The notes: generated from the letters alone by a model not told the origin. DNA of 12,001 nt from Desulfohalobiaceae bacterium (GCA_021737525.1 JAIPDU010000026.1:1-12001), one strand, 5' to 3'; shown: positions 1 to 5,880, counted from the first letter of the stretch. Numbers and translations are program-made.

Positions 1-171
1 GCAGCTGGCGAATCCGCAACCGCCGCAATTCGCACCGGGCAGCATGTCCGCGATGGCTTCGATGCGCGGATCCACGTAGACGTAGAAGACCTTGGCGGCG
101 ACTCCGAGCACGAGACTCAAGATCACGCCGAGGAAGGCCATGACCAGAACGGCGTTGACAATGGGCATCAT
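1..171 (-). CDS. rnfB: RnfB, ferredoxin-like subunit of the Rnf complex (5' part only)
   Basis: Partial gene: the first 57 codons are present and the rest lies beyond the window edge. Translating the minus strand from the ATG at 171 gives a short hydrophobic membrane anchor (about residues 4-29) and then LPGANCGGCGFASC, with Cys49, Cys52 and Cys57. This is the start of the four-cysteine [4Fe-4S] motif typical of RnfB and is highly diagnostic. RnfB is the peripheral iron-sulfur subunit thought to receive electrons from ferredoxin on the cytoplasmic face. AAGGAG lies 8 bases upstream of the ATG; a second ATG follows immediately (168) and could also be used. It is the sixth rnf gene, 55 bases after rnfA. 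Ferredoxin-type clusters further along cannot be assessed. Confidence 0.95.
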   Translation of the reverse strand, partial: MMPIVNAVLVMAFLGVILSLVLGVAAKVFYVYVDPRIEAIADMLPGANCGGCGFASC

Positions 172-226
172 AGGGGATGCTCCTTCAATTGGTGCACAGC
201 GGATTCACGCCGCGCGGCATTGGCAA

Positions 227-805
227 CTACTGTCCCAGACCGATGAATCCCTGAAAACAGAGCCCCATGAGGCCCGCACTGATCAGGGCGATAGGGAAAC
301 CGTTCATCATATTCGGGACCTTGCCGATGGCGAAACGTTCCCGGAGACCGGCCAGAATGAGCAGGGCGAGAGAAAAGCCTATTGCCGTGGCGAAGGCGTA
401 GATAACCGCGTCGAAAAAGGCGTTGTCCTGATTGATGTTCAAAACGGCCGTGCCGAAGATCATGCAGTTGGTGGTGATAAGGGGCAGATAGATCCCGAGC
501 GCCCTATACAGAGCCGGGGCTGTTTTCTGCAGCACGATTTCCACCAGCTGGACCAGGGAGGCGATGACCAGGATAAAGGCCACGGTTCGCAAGTATTCCA
601 GCTGGAATGGGACAAGGAGATAGTTGTATACGAGCCAGGTGAAGGTGCTGGCCAGGACGTTGACGAAAAGAGCGGCTCCGGACATCCCCACCGAGCTGTT
701 CACGTTGCTGGAGACCCCCACATAGGGGCACAAACCCAGAAATCGGATCAACAGGATGTTGTTGGCGAAAATGGCCGAGATCATCATCAGGAGGTAGTCG
801 CCCAT
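227..805 (-). CDS. rnfA: RnfA, membrane subunit of the Rnf complex
   Basis: 192 residues, a normal length for RnfA, nearly all hydrophobic with about six membrane segments. The family signatures are present: GLCPYVGVS near the N-terminus (Cys26) and TTNCMIFGTA (Cys114). The cysteines in these two half-membrane loops are the ones that, in RnfA/RnfE and NqrD/NqrE pairs, coordinate a shared intramembrane [2Fe-2S] cluster. The start at 805 is supported by GGAGGAG with a 7-base spacer. That Shine-Dalgarno can pair with a CCTCC just upstream (see separate feature). It lies 66 bases after rnfE and 55 bases before rnfB in the same direction. Confidence 0.96.
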   Translation of the reverse strand: MGDYLLMMISAIFANNILLIRFLGLCPYVGVSSNVNSSVGMSGAALFVNVLASTFTWLVYNYLLVPFQLEYLRTVAFILVIASLVQLVEIVLQKTAPALYRALGIYLPLITTNCMIFGTAVLNINQDNAFFDAVIYAFATAIGFSLALLILAGLRERFAIGKVPNMMNGFPIALISAGLMGLCFQGFIGLGQ

Positions 806-812
806 AGTGTCT

Positions 813-828
813 CCTCCGTTTTGGGAGG
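813..828 (-). promoter_or_regulatory. Hairpin enclosing the rnfA ribosome binding site
   Basis: On the rnf mRNA strand, CCTCC (828-824) is followed by a six-base loop and GGAGG (817-813). The GGAGG is the Shine-Dalgarno of rnfA, 7 bases before its ATG. The 5-bp stem would mask it. Seen directly as an inverted repeat; a role in tuning rnfA translation is inference, and a stem this short is weak alone. Confidence 0.35.
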
Positions 829-871
829 TCGAAAAAGCCTACTCGATTATCCGGTGTCTTCCTTGATCCTC

Positions 872-1486
872 TCAACACTCTTGTCTTTTGCTCTCAGTCT
901 TGGCCGAAATCAGGTTGATCAGGGCCAGGAGGAGCCCCAGGCAGATAAATGCGCCAGGGGGGTTCTGCACCAGATCGAAGCCGATGTAGGAAGGAGGCAG
1001 CACGCTCAGCCCGAACCAGGTGCCGCTGCCGATGACCTCCCGAAATGTGGCCAGGACGACAAGGGAAATGGTGAAGCCGAGGCCCATTCCGGCCCCGTCG
1101 GCCACGGCCAGGCGGACCGGGTTCTTGCGGGCGAAGGCCTCGGCCCGGCCCAGAATGAGGCAGTTGACCACGATCAGGGGGATCCATATGCCCAGGACTT
1201 CGTAGAGGGTGTAGAAATAGGCCTCCATCATGAGCTCGACAATGGTCACAGCTGAGGCGATGATCACGATGAACACGGGGACCCGGATCTTGCCGGGAAT
1301 GTACTGCTTGAATATGGAGATCAGGGTGTTGCTGACCATGAGCACGAAGATGACCCCGCAGCCGAGCCCCAGGGCGCTGCTGACCTTCCCGGTTACCGCC
1401 AGAGTGGGGCAGAGCCCGAGAACAAAACGAAACGGCGGGACCTCCTTCCAGAGCCCCTTGCTGAACTCCTGCCAGATTGTGGACAT
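872..1486 (-). CDS. rnfE: RnfE, membrane subunit of the Rnf complex
   Basis: 204 residues from the ATG at 1486 (MSTIWQEF), chosen because GGGGGA lies 7 bases upstream. A TTG at 1501 would add five residues but has no comparable site. Motifs: FVLGLCPTLAVT (Cys26) and IVVNCLILGRAEAFA (Cys109), both strongly conserved in RnfE/NqrD. They pair with Cys26 and Cys114 of RnfA to form the membrane [2Fe-2S] site in characterised complexes. The protein is hydrophobic with about six helices and a polar C-terminal tail ending in cysteine. It follows rnfG after a 103-base gap, the widest in this operon, and precedes rnfA by 66 bases. Confidence 0.96.
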   Translation of the reverse strand: MSTIWQEFSKGLWKEVPPFRFVLGLCPTLAVTGKVSSALGLGCGVIFVLMVSNTLISIFKQYIPGKIRVPVFIVIIASAVTIVELMMEAYFYTLYEVLGIWIPLIVVNCLILGRAEAFARKNPVRLAVADGAGMGLGFTISLVVLATFREVIGSGTWFGLSVLPPSYIGFDLVQNPPGAFICLGLLLALINLISAKTESKRQEC

Positions 1487-1589
1487 GGCGCGTTCCCCCA
1501 ATCAGGATAGTGAGACATCTCTTTCCTCGGGCAATCGTCTTCCGGGACGGATTGTGCCCGTTCCGACCCCTCACCAGACACGTTGCGTT

Positions 1590-2177
1590 TTAGAGGATCT
1601 TCTCCCTGTTCCGGGAGAAGATCTTGGTTGCTCGCTCCACTCCCTGCATGATCCCCTCCGAGGTGTAGGTCGCGCCGGAATGGGCGTCGATCCCGCCGCC
1701 GGGAGCGAAGCTCGCGGAGATGTTCTTCCCGGAGAACTGCCCCATGAAGGCCTCGCTTTTCATGGCCTTGGTGCCCACTCCCGGGGTTTCCGCATGCGTG
1801 GTCACGGCGATCCCGTCCACCTTGTTGCTCTCCGGCTTGATCGCCACCATGACCCCCATGTCACCTCCGTAGCCCGAGCCGTAGCCTTCCAGGGCGACCG
1901 CGACGACGCGGCCGTTTTGCTTGGCGATGAAGACATTGCGTATGATGGGATTGCCCGCCTCGTCCGTACCCACCCGGATCTTCTTGCGCTCCTTCACCGG
2001 ATCGTTGGTATACTCCACGGTGAGGGCTTTTTCCAGGGCGGGGGCCTTGACGTTCTTGATCCGCTGGTATTCGATCTGATCCTGTGTCGCCATCTTGACC
2101 AGGGAAAGCAGTCCTCCCCAGATGCCGGTGACAAGGGTCAGAACCAGGACCATGCGCAGGATTTCCTTGATACTCAC
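1590..2177 (-). CDS. rnfG: RnfG, covalent-FMN subunit of the Rnf complex
   Basis: 195 residues, with an N-terminal membrane anchor (about residues 8-28) and a soluble FMN-binding domain. The flavinylation motif IDAHSGATYTS is intact at residues 163-173; Thr170 of SGAT is the expected attachment point for FMN through a phosphoester bond made by the flavin transferase ApbE. Upstream, GGYGGDMGVMVAI and HAETPGVGTKAM are also typical of RnfG/NqrC. The start is GTG at 2177, with GGAGG ending 8 bases upstream and overlapping the rnfD stop codon, so translation is probably coupled to rnfD (5 bases between genes). The last codons form a strong hairpin (separate feature). No apbE gene is visible in the window. 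Confidence 0.96.
   Translation of the reverse strand: MSIKEILRMVLVLTLVTGIWGGLLSLVKMATQDQIEYQRIKNVKAPALEKALTVEYTNDPVKERKKIRVGTDEAGNPIIRNVFIAKQNGRVVAVALEGYGSGYGGDMGVMVAIKPESNKVDGIAVTTHAETPGVGTKAMKSEAFMGQFSGKNISASFAPGGGIDAHSGATYTSEGIMQGVERATKIFSRNREKIL
1596..1623 (-). repeat. 11-bp perfect stem at the 3' end of rnfG
   Basis: GATCTTCTCCC (1596-1606) and GGGAGAAGATC (1613-1623) are perfect inverse complements with a 6-base loop. The hairpin lies within the last codons of rnfG, ending 3 bases before its stop codon, and just ahead of the widest gap of the rnf operon. No T-run follows on either side, so it is not a standard intrinsic terminator. It may protect or process the rnfCDG portion of the mRNA; that role is inference. 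Confidence 0.55.
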
Positions 2178-2182
2178 GCCAG

Positions 2183-3130
2183 CTACCTCCCGTAGACCTC
2201 TGGTGCGATTTTATCCAGAAAGGGGGTGAACATGTTGAAAATGAGCACCGCGTAAAAGGCCCCGAAGGTCCACGCCCCCCAGGTTCGGATGATCACGGTC
2301 AGGATGCCCGCCCCCAGGCCGAAGAGGATCATCCCCTGCGGCGTGGTCGGCGTGGAGGGCAGATCCGTGGCCAGGAAGAAGGCGCTGATCATGGTCCCTC
2401 CGGCCAGGATATGGAAAAGGGGGTCGGCGTAGGCCCCTGTGCCCAGCAGCCAGAAGACCCCGGAGAAGAGAAAGACCCCTGCGAGATAGCTTACGGGGAT
2501 TCTCCAGTTGATGGTCTTGCGCCACAGGAGGTAGGCCCCGCCGATCAGGAGCATCAGGGCGGAGACCTGGCCGGTGAAACCGGCTGTGCGTCCCAGGAAG
2601 AGATCCGTGTAGGAAAAGTATTCTCGCACAAAGGCCGGGCCCTGGCTAGTGAAGACCTCCATGGGCGCGGAGGTGGTTGCCGGATCCGCCAGGGGCAGTA
2701 TCCACTGGGCCATGTAGTCCGGATAGGAGAGCTGCAGGGCGACCCAGGCGACGAGCACCGAATTGAAGGGATTGCTCCCGTAGCCGCCGAAAACTTCCTT
2801 GCCCAGCAGGACCATGAGCAGGGTGCCCACGAGGATGGTCCACCAGGGCAGTCCGGGGGGAAGGATCAGGGCCAGCAGCAGGCCGCTGAACACGGCGTGC
2901 AGGTTGCCGAGCTCCAGCTTGCGTCCGGAGAGCCATTGACTCAGGCCCTCCCAGACCAGGGCGGAAACGACGGCGATAAGGACTCCGCGCACCACGTCTG
3001 CGCCGAAGAAATAGATCCCGAAAATGGTCGCGGGGAGCAGGGCGATGGTGAAATCCCGCATCATCGCGGTCAGGCTGTTTCCGCTGTGAACGTGCGGCGA
3101 AGGGGTCACGGTGAGTTTGAGCTCGCTCAT
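2183..3130 (-). CDS. rnfD: RnfD, membrane flavin subunit of the Rnf complex
   Basis: 315 residues from the ATG at 3130 (MSELKLTVTPSPHVHS). The start fits because RnfD proteins begin with this kind of SPH motif and because the ATG overlaps the rnfC stop (ATGA). About nine to ten hydrophobic segments. Conserved blocks: LPPGLPWWT (90-98), VFGGYGSNPFNSV (113-125) and FFLATDLPSTPTTPQG (251-266), which match RnfD/NqrB. The periplasmic loop that normally carries the flavinylation motif ...SGATP reads DPATTSAPM (149-157), with Ala155 at the position of the acceptor threonine. The gene otherwise looks intact, so it is probably functional but may lack, or place differently, its covalent FMN. The rnfG ribosome binding site overlaps its stop codon. 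Confidence 0.94.
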   Translation of the reverse strand: MSELKLTVTPSPHVHSGNSLTAMMRDFTIALLPATIFGIYFFGADVVRGVLIAVVSALVWEGLSQWLSGRKLELGNLHAVFSGLLLALILPPGLPWWTILVGTLLMVLLGKEVFGGYGSNPFNSVLVAWVALQLSYPDYMAQWILPLADPATTSAPMEVFTSQGPAFVREYFSYTDLFLGRTAGFTGQVSALMLLIGGAYLLWRKTINWRIPVSYLAGVFLFSGVFWLLGTGAYADPLFHILAGGTMISAFFLATDLPSTPTTPQGMILFGLGAGILTVIIRTWGAWTFGAFYAVLIFNMFTPFLDKIAPEVYGR

Positions 3131-4410
3131 ACCGCCTCGCTCCTTAAATTGGTGGAAAGCCGGGATTTCCCCACCTGAATCCACTGCACCAGGGGAATGT
3201 TGACCGGGCAGACATAGGCGCAGCAACCGCACTCGATGCAGCTGAAGATGTCGTTGTCCGCGGCCATGTCCACGAATCCGGTGGAGGAATATCCGGACAA
3301 GAGAAAGGGCATCAGGCGCATGGGACAGACCTCCACGCAATAGCCGCACTTGACGCAGACTTCGGAGGAGTAGCTGATCTGGTCCTTGGCCCTGTGGAAG
3401 TGGATCTGATCCATTTCCTTGGTTACGGGATAGTCCAGGCTGGACAGGGCTGTTCCGGTCAGGGGACCGCCCACGATCACCTTGGCCACGTCCTCGCTTT
3501 CCCGGCCCAAGTGCTGGAGCAGGTGCCGGATGGGGCTGCCCAGGGGGACCAGGACATTGTTCTGTTCCTTGGGCTCGGGGCCGAGAACGGTGAGCGGCTT
3601 GTGCGTGTTGGGCTCGTCGTGGTTGACCACAGCCGCCAATGTGGAGGCTGTCTCCAGGCTGATGGACGCGATGCCCAACTCCAGGGGCGAGGACTCCATG
3701 GGGTATTCCTGGCCCGTTAAGGCTGAAACCAGCATGGGATCCTTGTACTGGGGGTGCTTGGCCCGGAGTGGAACCACGCGAACGGAGTCTGGGATGGGGA
3801 TGTCCTTGTCCAGCAGGGGGAGACTCTGTTCATAGACCGCCAAATAGGTGGTCTCCGGCTGCAGCATGTGCTGCAGGAGCCGGATTCCCTCCATGGCCCG
3901 GCTGGTGTGATGCACCAGGAGAGCGGAGCGGGAGCCGAAGACGAAGAACTCGTCCAGGCTGTTGATGATCAGGGTTCGCACTCCCCGTTCCTGGGCTCGG
4001 ATCAGCTTGCGCATCAGGGGCTGCGCCGGTCCGAAGTCGAGCACCCCGCTACCAAGGATCTTGTCCATGACAGGAGCCTTCTGGGCAGCCGGGGTTGTCT
4101 GCTCCGCCTCCTCAGAAGCGGCGAGGGTAAGGCAGGTGGTGATCGAGCCGTCCAGATGACGGAAGCCCTTGTTCACCTCCGTGATGTGGCCGGAGACCGG
4201 GCTCTGGATCGCGGTCTCGGAGCTCTGGCCCAGGATTTGCCCTCGCTGCACTGCAGCATCCTTTTTGAAAAGCGGTCTGCAGCCGGCTCCCTTGTGCTGT
4301 TTCATGGGAAGGAAGAATGTTTCCGGGAAAGGGACATGTTCGAAGGGCTGCGGCTCGGACCGGGAGGAGCTGGGCAGCAGGAGGCCACCGGAGAAGCTGC
4401 GCGGTCTCAT
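3127..4410 (-). CDS. rnfC: RnfC, soluble iron-sulfur subunit of the Rnf complex (divergent)
   Basis: 427 residues from the ATG at 4410, which has GAGGAG 4 bases upstream; an in-frame extension to 4509 has no such site. Domain order: an N-terminal barrel-sandwich domain (GQILGQSSETAIQSPVSGHI, about 58-77), a Nqo1/NuoF-like middle domain (about 115-325, with VIVGGPLTGTAL), and a C-terminal pair of [4Fe-4S] motifs, CVKCGYCVEVCP (352-363) and CIECGCCAYVCP (391-402). In NADH-linked Rnf the middle domain holds FMN and NADH through a loop like GLGGAxFPTHVK and a motif like ECEPY. Here these read SGVLDFGPAQPLMRKL (121-136) and NSLDEFFVFG (150-159), so most key residues are gone. It is the first gene of the rnf operon. 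Assignment to RnfC is firm; use of NAD is doubtful. Confidence 0.93.
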   Translation of the reverse strand: MRPRSFSGGLLLPSSSRSEPQPFEHVPFPETFFLPMKQHKGAGCRPLFKKDAAVQRGQILGQSSETAIQSPVSGHITEVNKGFRHLDGSITTCLTLAASEEAEQTTPAAQKAPVMDKILGSGVLDFGPAQPLMRKLIRAQERGVRTLIINSLDEFFVFGSRSALLVHHTSRAMEGIRLLQHMLQPETTYLAVYEQSLPLLDKDIPIPDSVRVVPLRAKHPQYKDPMLVSALTGQEYPMESSPLELGIASISLETASTLAAVVNHDEPNTHKPLTVLGPEPKEQNNVLVPLGSPIRHLLQHLGRESEDVAKVIVGGPLTGTALSSLDYPVTKEMDQIHFHRAKDQISYSSEVCVKCGYCVEVCPMRLMPFLLSGYSSTGFVDMAADNDIFSCIECGCCAYVCPVNIPLVQWIQVGKSRLSTNLRSEAV

Positions 4411-4562
4411 AAGGCTCCTCGCTTTGCGTTGGCGTTGACGTGGGCGAACGGAGCACAGCCGGCACATGAGAATGTCCGCGCCGGTTGTGCGCGGTAGCCC
4501 TTGGAGCAAAAGGGTTCGCCGGCTGAAATGTTTTTTCCCGCTGCGAGTGGGCTTGTGCGCCG

Positions 4563-4601
4563 AGAACTCCGGGCAGTCCCGGACCAGTTCTGGCAGTCCC
4601 G
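4563..4601. repeat. Hairpin and 10-base direct repeat with 20-base period
   Basis: GGCAGTCCCG occurs at 4572-4581 and again at 4592-4601, exactly 20 bases apart, or two turns of B-DNA. Overlapping it, AGAACT and CCGGG (4563-4573) pair with CCCGG (4578-4582) and AGTTCT (4586-4591) around a CAGT loop with a 3-base bulge. The site is 150-190 bases upstream of rnfC. It may be a tandem regulator site for the rnf promoter or a leader structure; neither is proven. Confidence 0.45.
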
Positions 4602-4628
4602 TTTCGGCTTTTCGATAGTGGTTATTCA

Positions 4629-4657
4629 GCCCTATTGAATCCTATCGATCTTGTCAA
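4629..4657 (-). promoter_or_regulatory. Weak candidate promoter for the rnf operon
   Basis: On the minus strand a perfect TTGACA (-35) spans 4657-4652. At a 17-base spacing the -10 hexamer would be TAGGGC, and at 15 bases AATAGG; both are poor matches to TATAAT. The -35 is good but the -10 is not, so an activator would be needed or the true promoter lies elsewhere. Confidence 0.25.
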
Positions 4658-4757
4658 GGGGATTGGTTCATTTCGGTGGAAATGTTGGCCCCTTGCGGCT
4701 TTTGCTCTTTGCAGGAAACCGCGGGAGGAGTCCCGAGAGGACCACCTTTTCCATTCT

Positions 4758-4782
4758 TCCCTGTAGAACAGGGATAACCCTG
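4758..4782. repeat. Alternating inverted repeats (candidate operator or RNA switch)
   Basis: TCCCTGTAGAACAGGGA (4758-4774) is a perfect 17-base palindrome with 7-bp arms around AGA. Its right arm CAGGG (4769-4773) also pairs perfectly with a further CCCTG at 4778-4782 across ATAA. One central arm can therefore pair with either neighbour. It sits 22-46 bases upstream of the plus-strand TTGACA and about 100 bases from the minus-strand one, a suitable place for a shared operator. I do not recognise it as the site of a known regulator. Confidence 0.5.
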
Positions 4783-4803
4783 GAAGGAAGAGGAGGGCCT
4801 CGA

Positions 4804-4843
4804 TTGACACAGTGGGTGACCTATATCAATATGGTATTAAAAT
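4804..4843 (+). promoter_or_regulatory. Candidate promoter of the leucine-type catabolic operon
   Basis: Two overlapping arrangements are possible. A perfect TTGACA (4804-4809) is followed at 17 bases by CAATAT, a weak -10. Alternatively GTGACC (4816-4821, 4 of 6 consensus) is followed at 16 bases by TAAAAT (4838-4843, 5 of 6 consensus). Either would start transcription 100-110 bases ahead of the HMG-CoA lyase start. The local AT-richness supports a promoter here; which pair is used is unknown. Confidence 0.4.
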
Positions 4844-4947
4844 CTGCCAGGATTGCGGTGTTCGTTCCTTGTCTTCTCCTCTTTTGTTTTGCCCCTGCGG
4901 GGGCGGTTTCGGGAAATTGCTCTCTACACCCGGAATTCCACGGATGA
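4831..4947 (+). CDS. Doubtful 38-residue leader-like open frame
   Basis: A frame of 38 codons ends 3 bases before the HMG-CoA lyase ATG. The product has a basic N-terminus (MVLKSAR), a hydrophobic core (IAVFVPCLLLFCFA) and PAGAVSG, so it resembles a signal or leader peptide. Five codons are leucine (TTA, CTT, CTC, CTC, CTA), most of them rarely used in the flanking genes. There is no clear ribosome binding site, and its ATG would lie at or before the transcription start of the candidate promoters. It may be chance, or a leader peptide coupled to the next gene. Confidence 0.2.
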   Translation: MVLKSARIAVFVPCLLLFCFAPAGAVSGNCSLHPEFHG

Positions 4948-4950
4948 TGT

Positions 4951-5856
4951 ATGCCTGACAACCCCGAGGGAGTCGATCTGGTGGAGGTTGGACCGCGAGA
5001 CGGCTTCCAGTCGGAAAACCGCATTCTGCCCACCTCGAACAAGAAAGAGGTGATCCAGGGCTTGCTCGAGTCGGGATTGCGCGAGATCCAGGCCGCCTCT
5101 TTCGTGAATCCGGAGAAAGTGCCCCAACTGGCGGACGCGGAGGAGCTCCTCGCAGCCTTGCCCCATTCCGAAGGGATTGCCTATACCGTTTTGACCCTGA
5201 ATGCCAAAGGTGTGGAGCGGGCTCTAGGGAGCCCGGCGGATCGGATCGAGATCTCCCTCTCCCTGAGTGACGCGCACAGTCGCCGCAATACCGGAATGTC
5301 CAGGGAACAGGCCTTGAGGGAGGGCCAGGAGATGCTCGCCATGTGCCGTCGCGCGGGCAGGGCGGCCCGGATCAGCCTGCAGTGCGCCTTTGGCAGCGAG
5401 ATGGATGGCCCGGTTCCTGCGCGCCTGGTCCGGGAGGCCGTGCTGCGGCTTGCGGGCACGGGCGCGGAGGAGATCGTGTTGGCGGATACTTCCGGACTGG
5501 CCGATCCTCCGGCGGTGGAGGAGCTGGTGACCATTCTGCGGGAGGCAGCTCCCGGGGTCGTTCCCGCCCTGCATTTACACGATACAAGGGGACTGGGTCT
5601 GGCCAACGCCCTCCGGGCCCTGCAGCTGGGAGTGAAACGCTTTGATACCGCTGTGGGCGGCATGGGCGGATGCCCTTTTCTCCCCGGAGCTGCCGGGAAC
5701 ATTCCCACGGAGGACACCGCCTACTTGTGCAGCAGGCTGGGCCGGGACAGCGGGATCGATCTGCGGCGGCTGGTTGAGGTGACTCGCCATCTCGAGGCCC
5801 TGTACGGCAAGGTGTTTCCCGCCAGAATCAGGTCCGGGACCCTGCCGCAGGAGTGA
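4951..5856 (+). CDS. hmgL: Hydroxymethylglutaryl-CoA lyase
   Basis: 301 residues, the usual size. HMG-CoA lyase splits 3-hydroxy-3-methylglutaryl-CoA into acetyl-CoA and acetoacetate, the last step of leucine/isovalerate breakdown. The TIM-barrel family hallmarks are present: EVGPRDGFQ (12-20, with Arg16 and metal ligand Asp17), HLHDTRGLGLAN (208-219, with metal ligands His208 and His210), and GGMGGCPFLPGAAGN (236-250, with catalytic Cys241 and ligand Asn250). One deviation: the active-site glutamate of the human enzyme (in IETTSFVSP) is Gln47 here (IQAASFVNP). The start at 4951 has no good Shine-Dalgarno, but an in-frame stop lies just upstream (4945-4947) and the N-terminus fits the family. 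First gene of the plus-strand cluster; 149 bases precede the next. Confidence 0.9.
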   Translation: MPDNPEGVDLVEVGPRDGFQSENRILPTSNKKEVIQGLLESGLREIQAASFVNPEKVPQLADAEELLAALPHSEGIAYTVLTLNAKGVERALGSPADRIEISLSLSDAHSRRNTGMSREQALREGQEMLAMCRRAGRAARISLQCAFGSEMDGPVPARLVREAVLRLAGTGAEEIVLADTSGLADPPAVEELVTILREAAPGVVPALHLHDTRGLGLANALRALQLGVKRFDTAVGGMGGCPFLPGAAGNIPTEDTAYLCSRLGRDSGIDLRRLVEVTRHLEALYGKVFPARIRSGTLPQE

Positions 5857-5866
5857 GGTGAATACC

Positions 5867-5880
5867 GCGGACCCGCGGGA
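5867..5880. repeat. CCGCGG-AC-CCGCGG inverted/direct repeat after the lyase gene
   Basis: Two copies of the self-complementary CCGCGG are separated by two bases, about 10 bases after the lyase stop codon. They could form a small hairpin, but no T-run follows, so it is not a clear terminator. Position is approximate to a few bases. Confidence 0.3.

Larger units (their letters stand above)
4411..4950. other. Divergent intergenic control region, rnf operon versus leucine-type operon
   Basis: 540 bases separate the rnfC start (leftward) from the HMG-CoA lyase start (rightward). No convincing gene is seen on either strand apart from a doubtful 38-codon frame. Contents noted separately: a hairpin and 20-base-period direct repeat (4563-4601), a minus-strand TTGACA (4652-4657), alternating inverted repeats (4758-4782), and plus-strand promoter-like hexamers (4804-4843). 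The stretch 4810-4880 is clearly more AT-rich than the flanking genes, which fits a promoter. No haem-binding CxxCH frame is visible here, although some sulfate reducers carry a cytochrome gene just before rnfC. Confidence 0.7.

Noticed and set aside
92..1255. 387-codon open frame on the plus strand opposite rnfA and rnfE
   Set aside because: It lies antisense to two clear Rnf membrane genes, its product is a Gln/Asp/Gly-rich sequence without recognisable domains, and it ignores gene boundaries. It reflects GC-rich codon structure.
2411..3178. 255-codon plus-strand frame opposite rnfD
   Set aside because: Composition is that of reverse-complemented membrane-protein codons (Gly/Glu/Gln/Asp-rich); RnfD on the other strand is unambiguous.
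4768..4783. Resemblance of AGGGATAAC to a homing-endonuclease (I-SceI) recognition site
   Set aside because: Only about half of the site matches and there is no intron, intein or endonuclease gene nearby; the match is explained by the CAGGG/CCCTG inverted repeats.
4853..5053. 66-codon frame overlapping the HMG-CoA lyase start
   Set aside because: Out of frame with the lyase, crosses its first 100 bases, and has no ribosome binding site.
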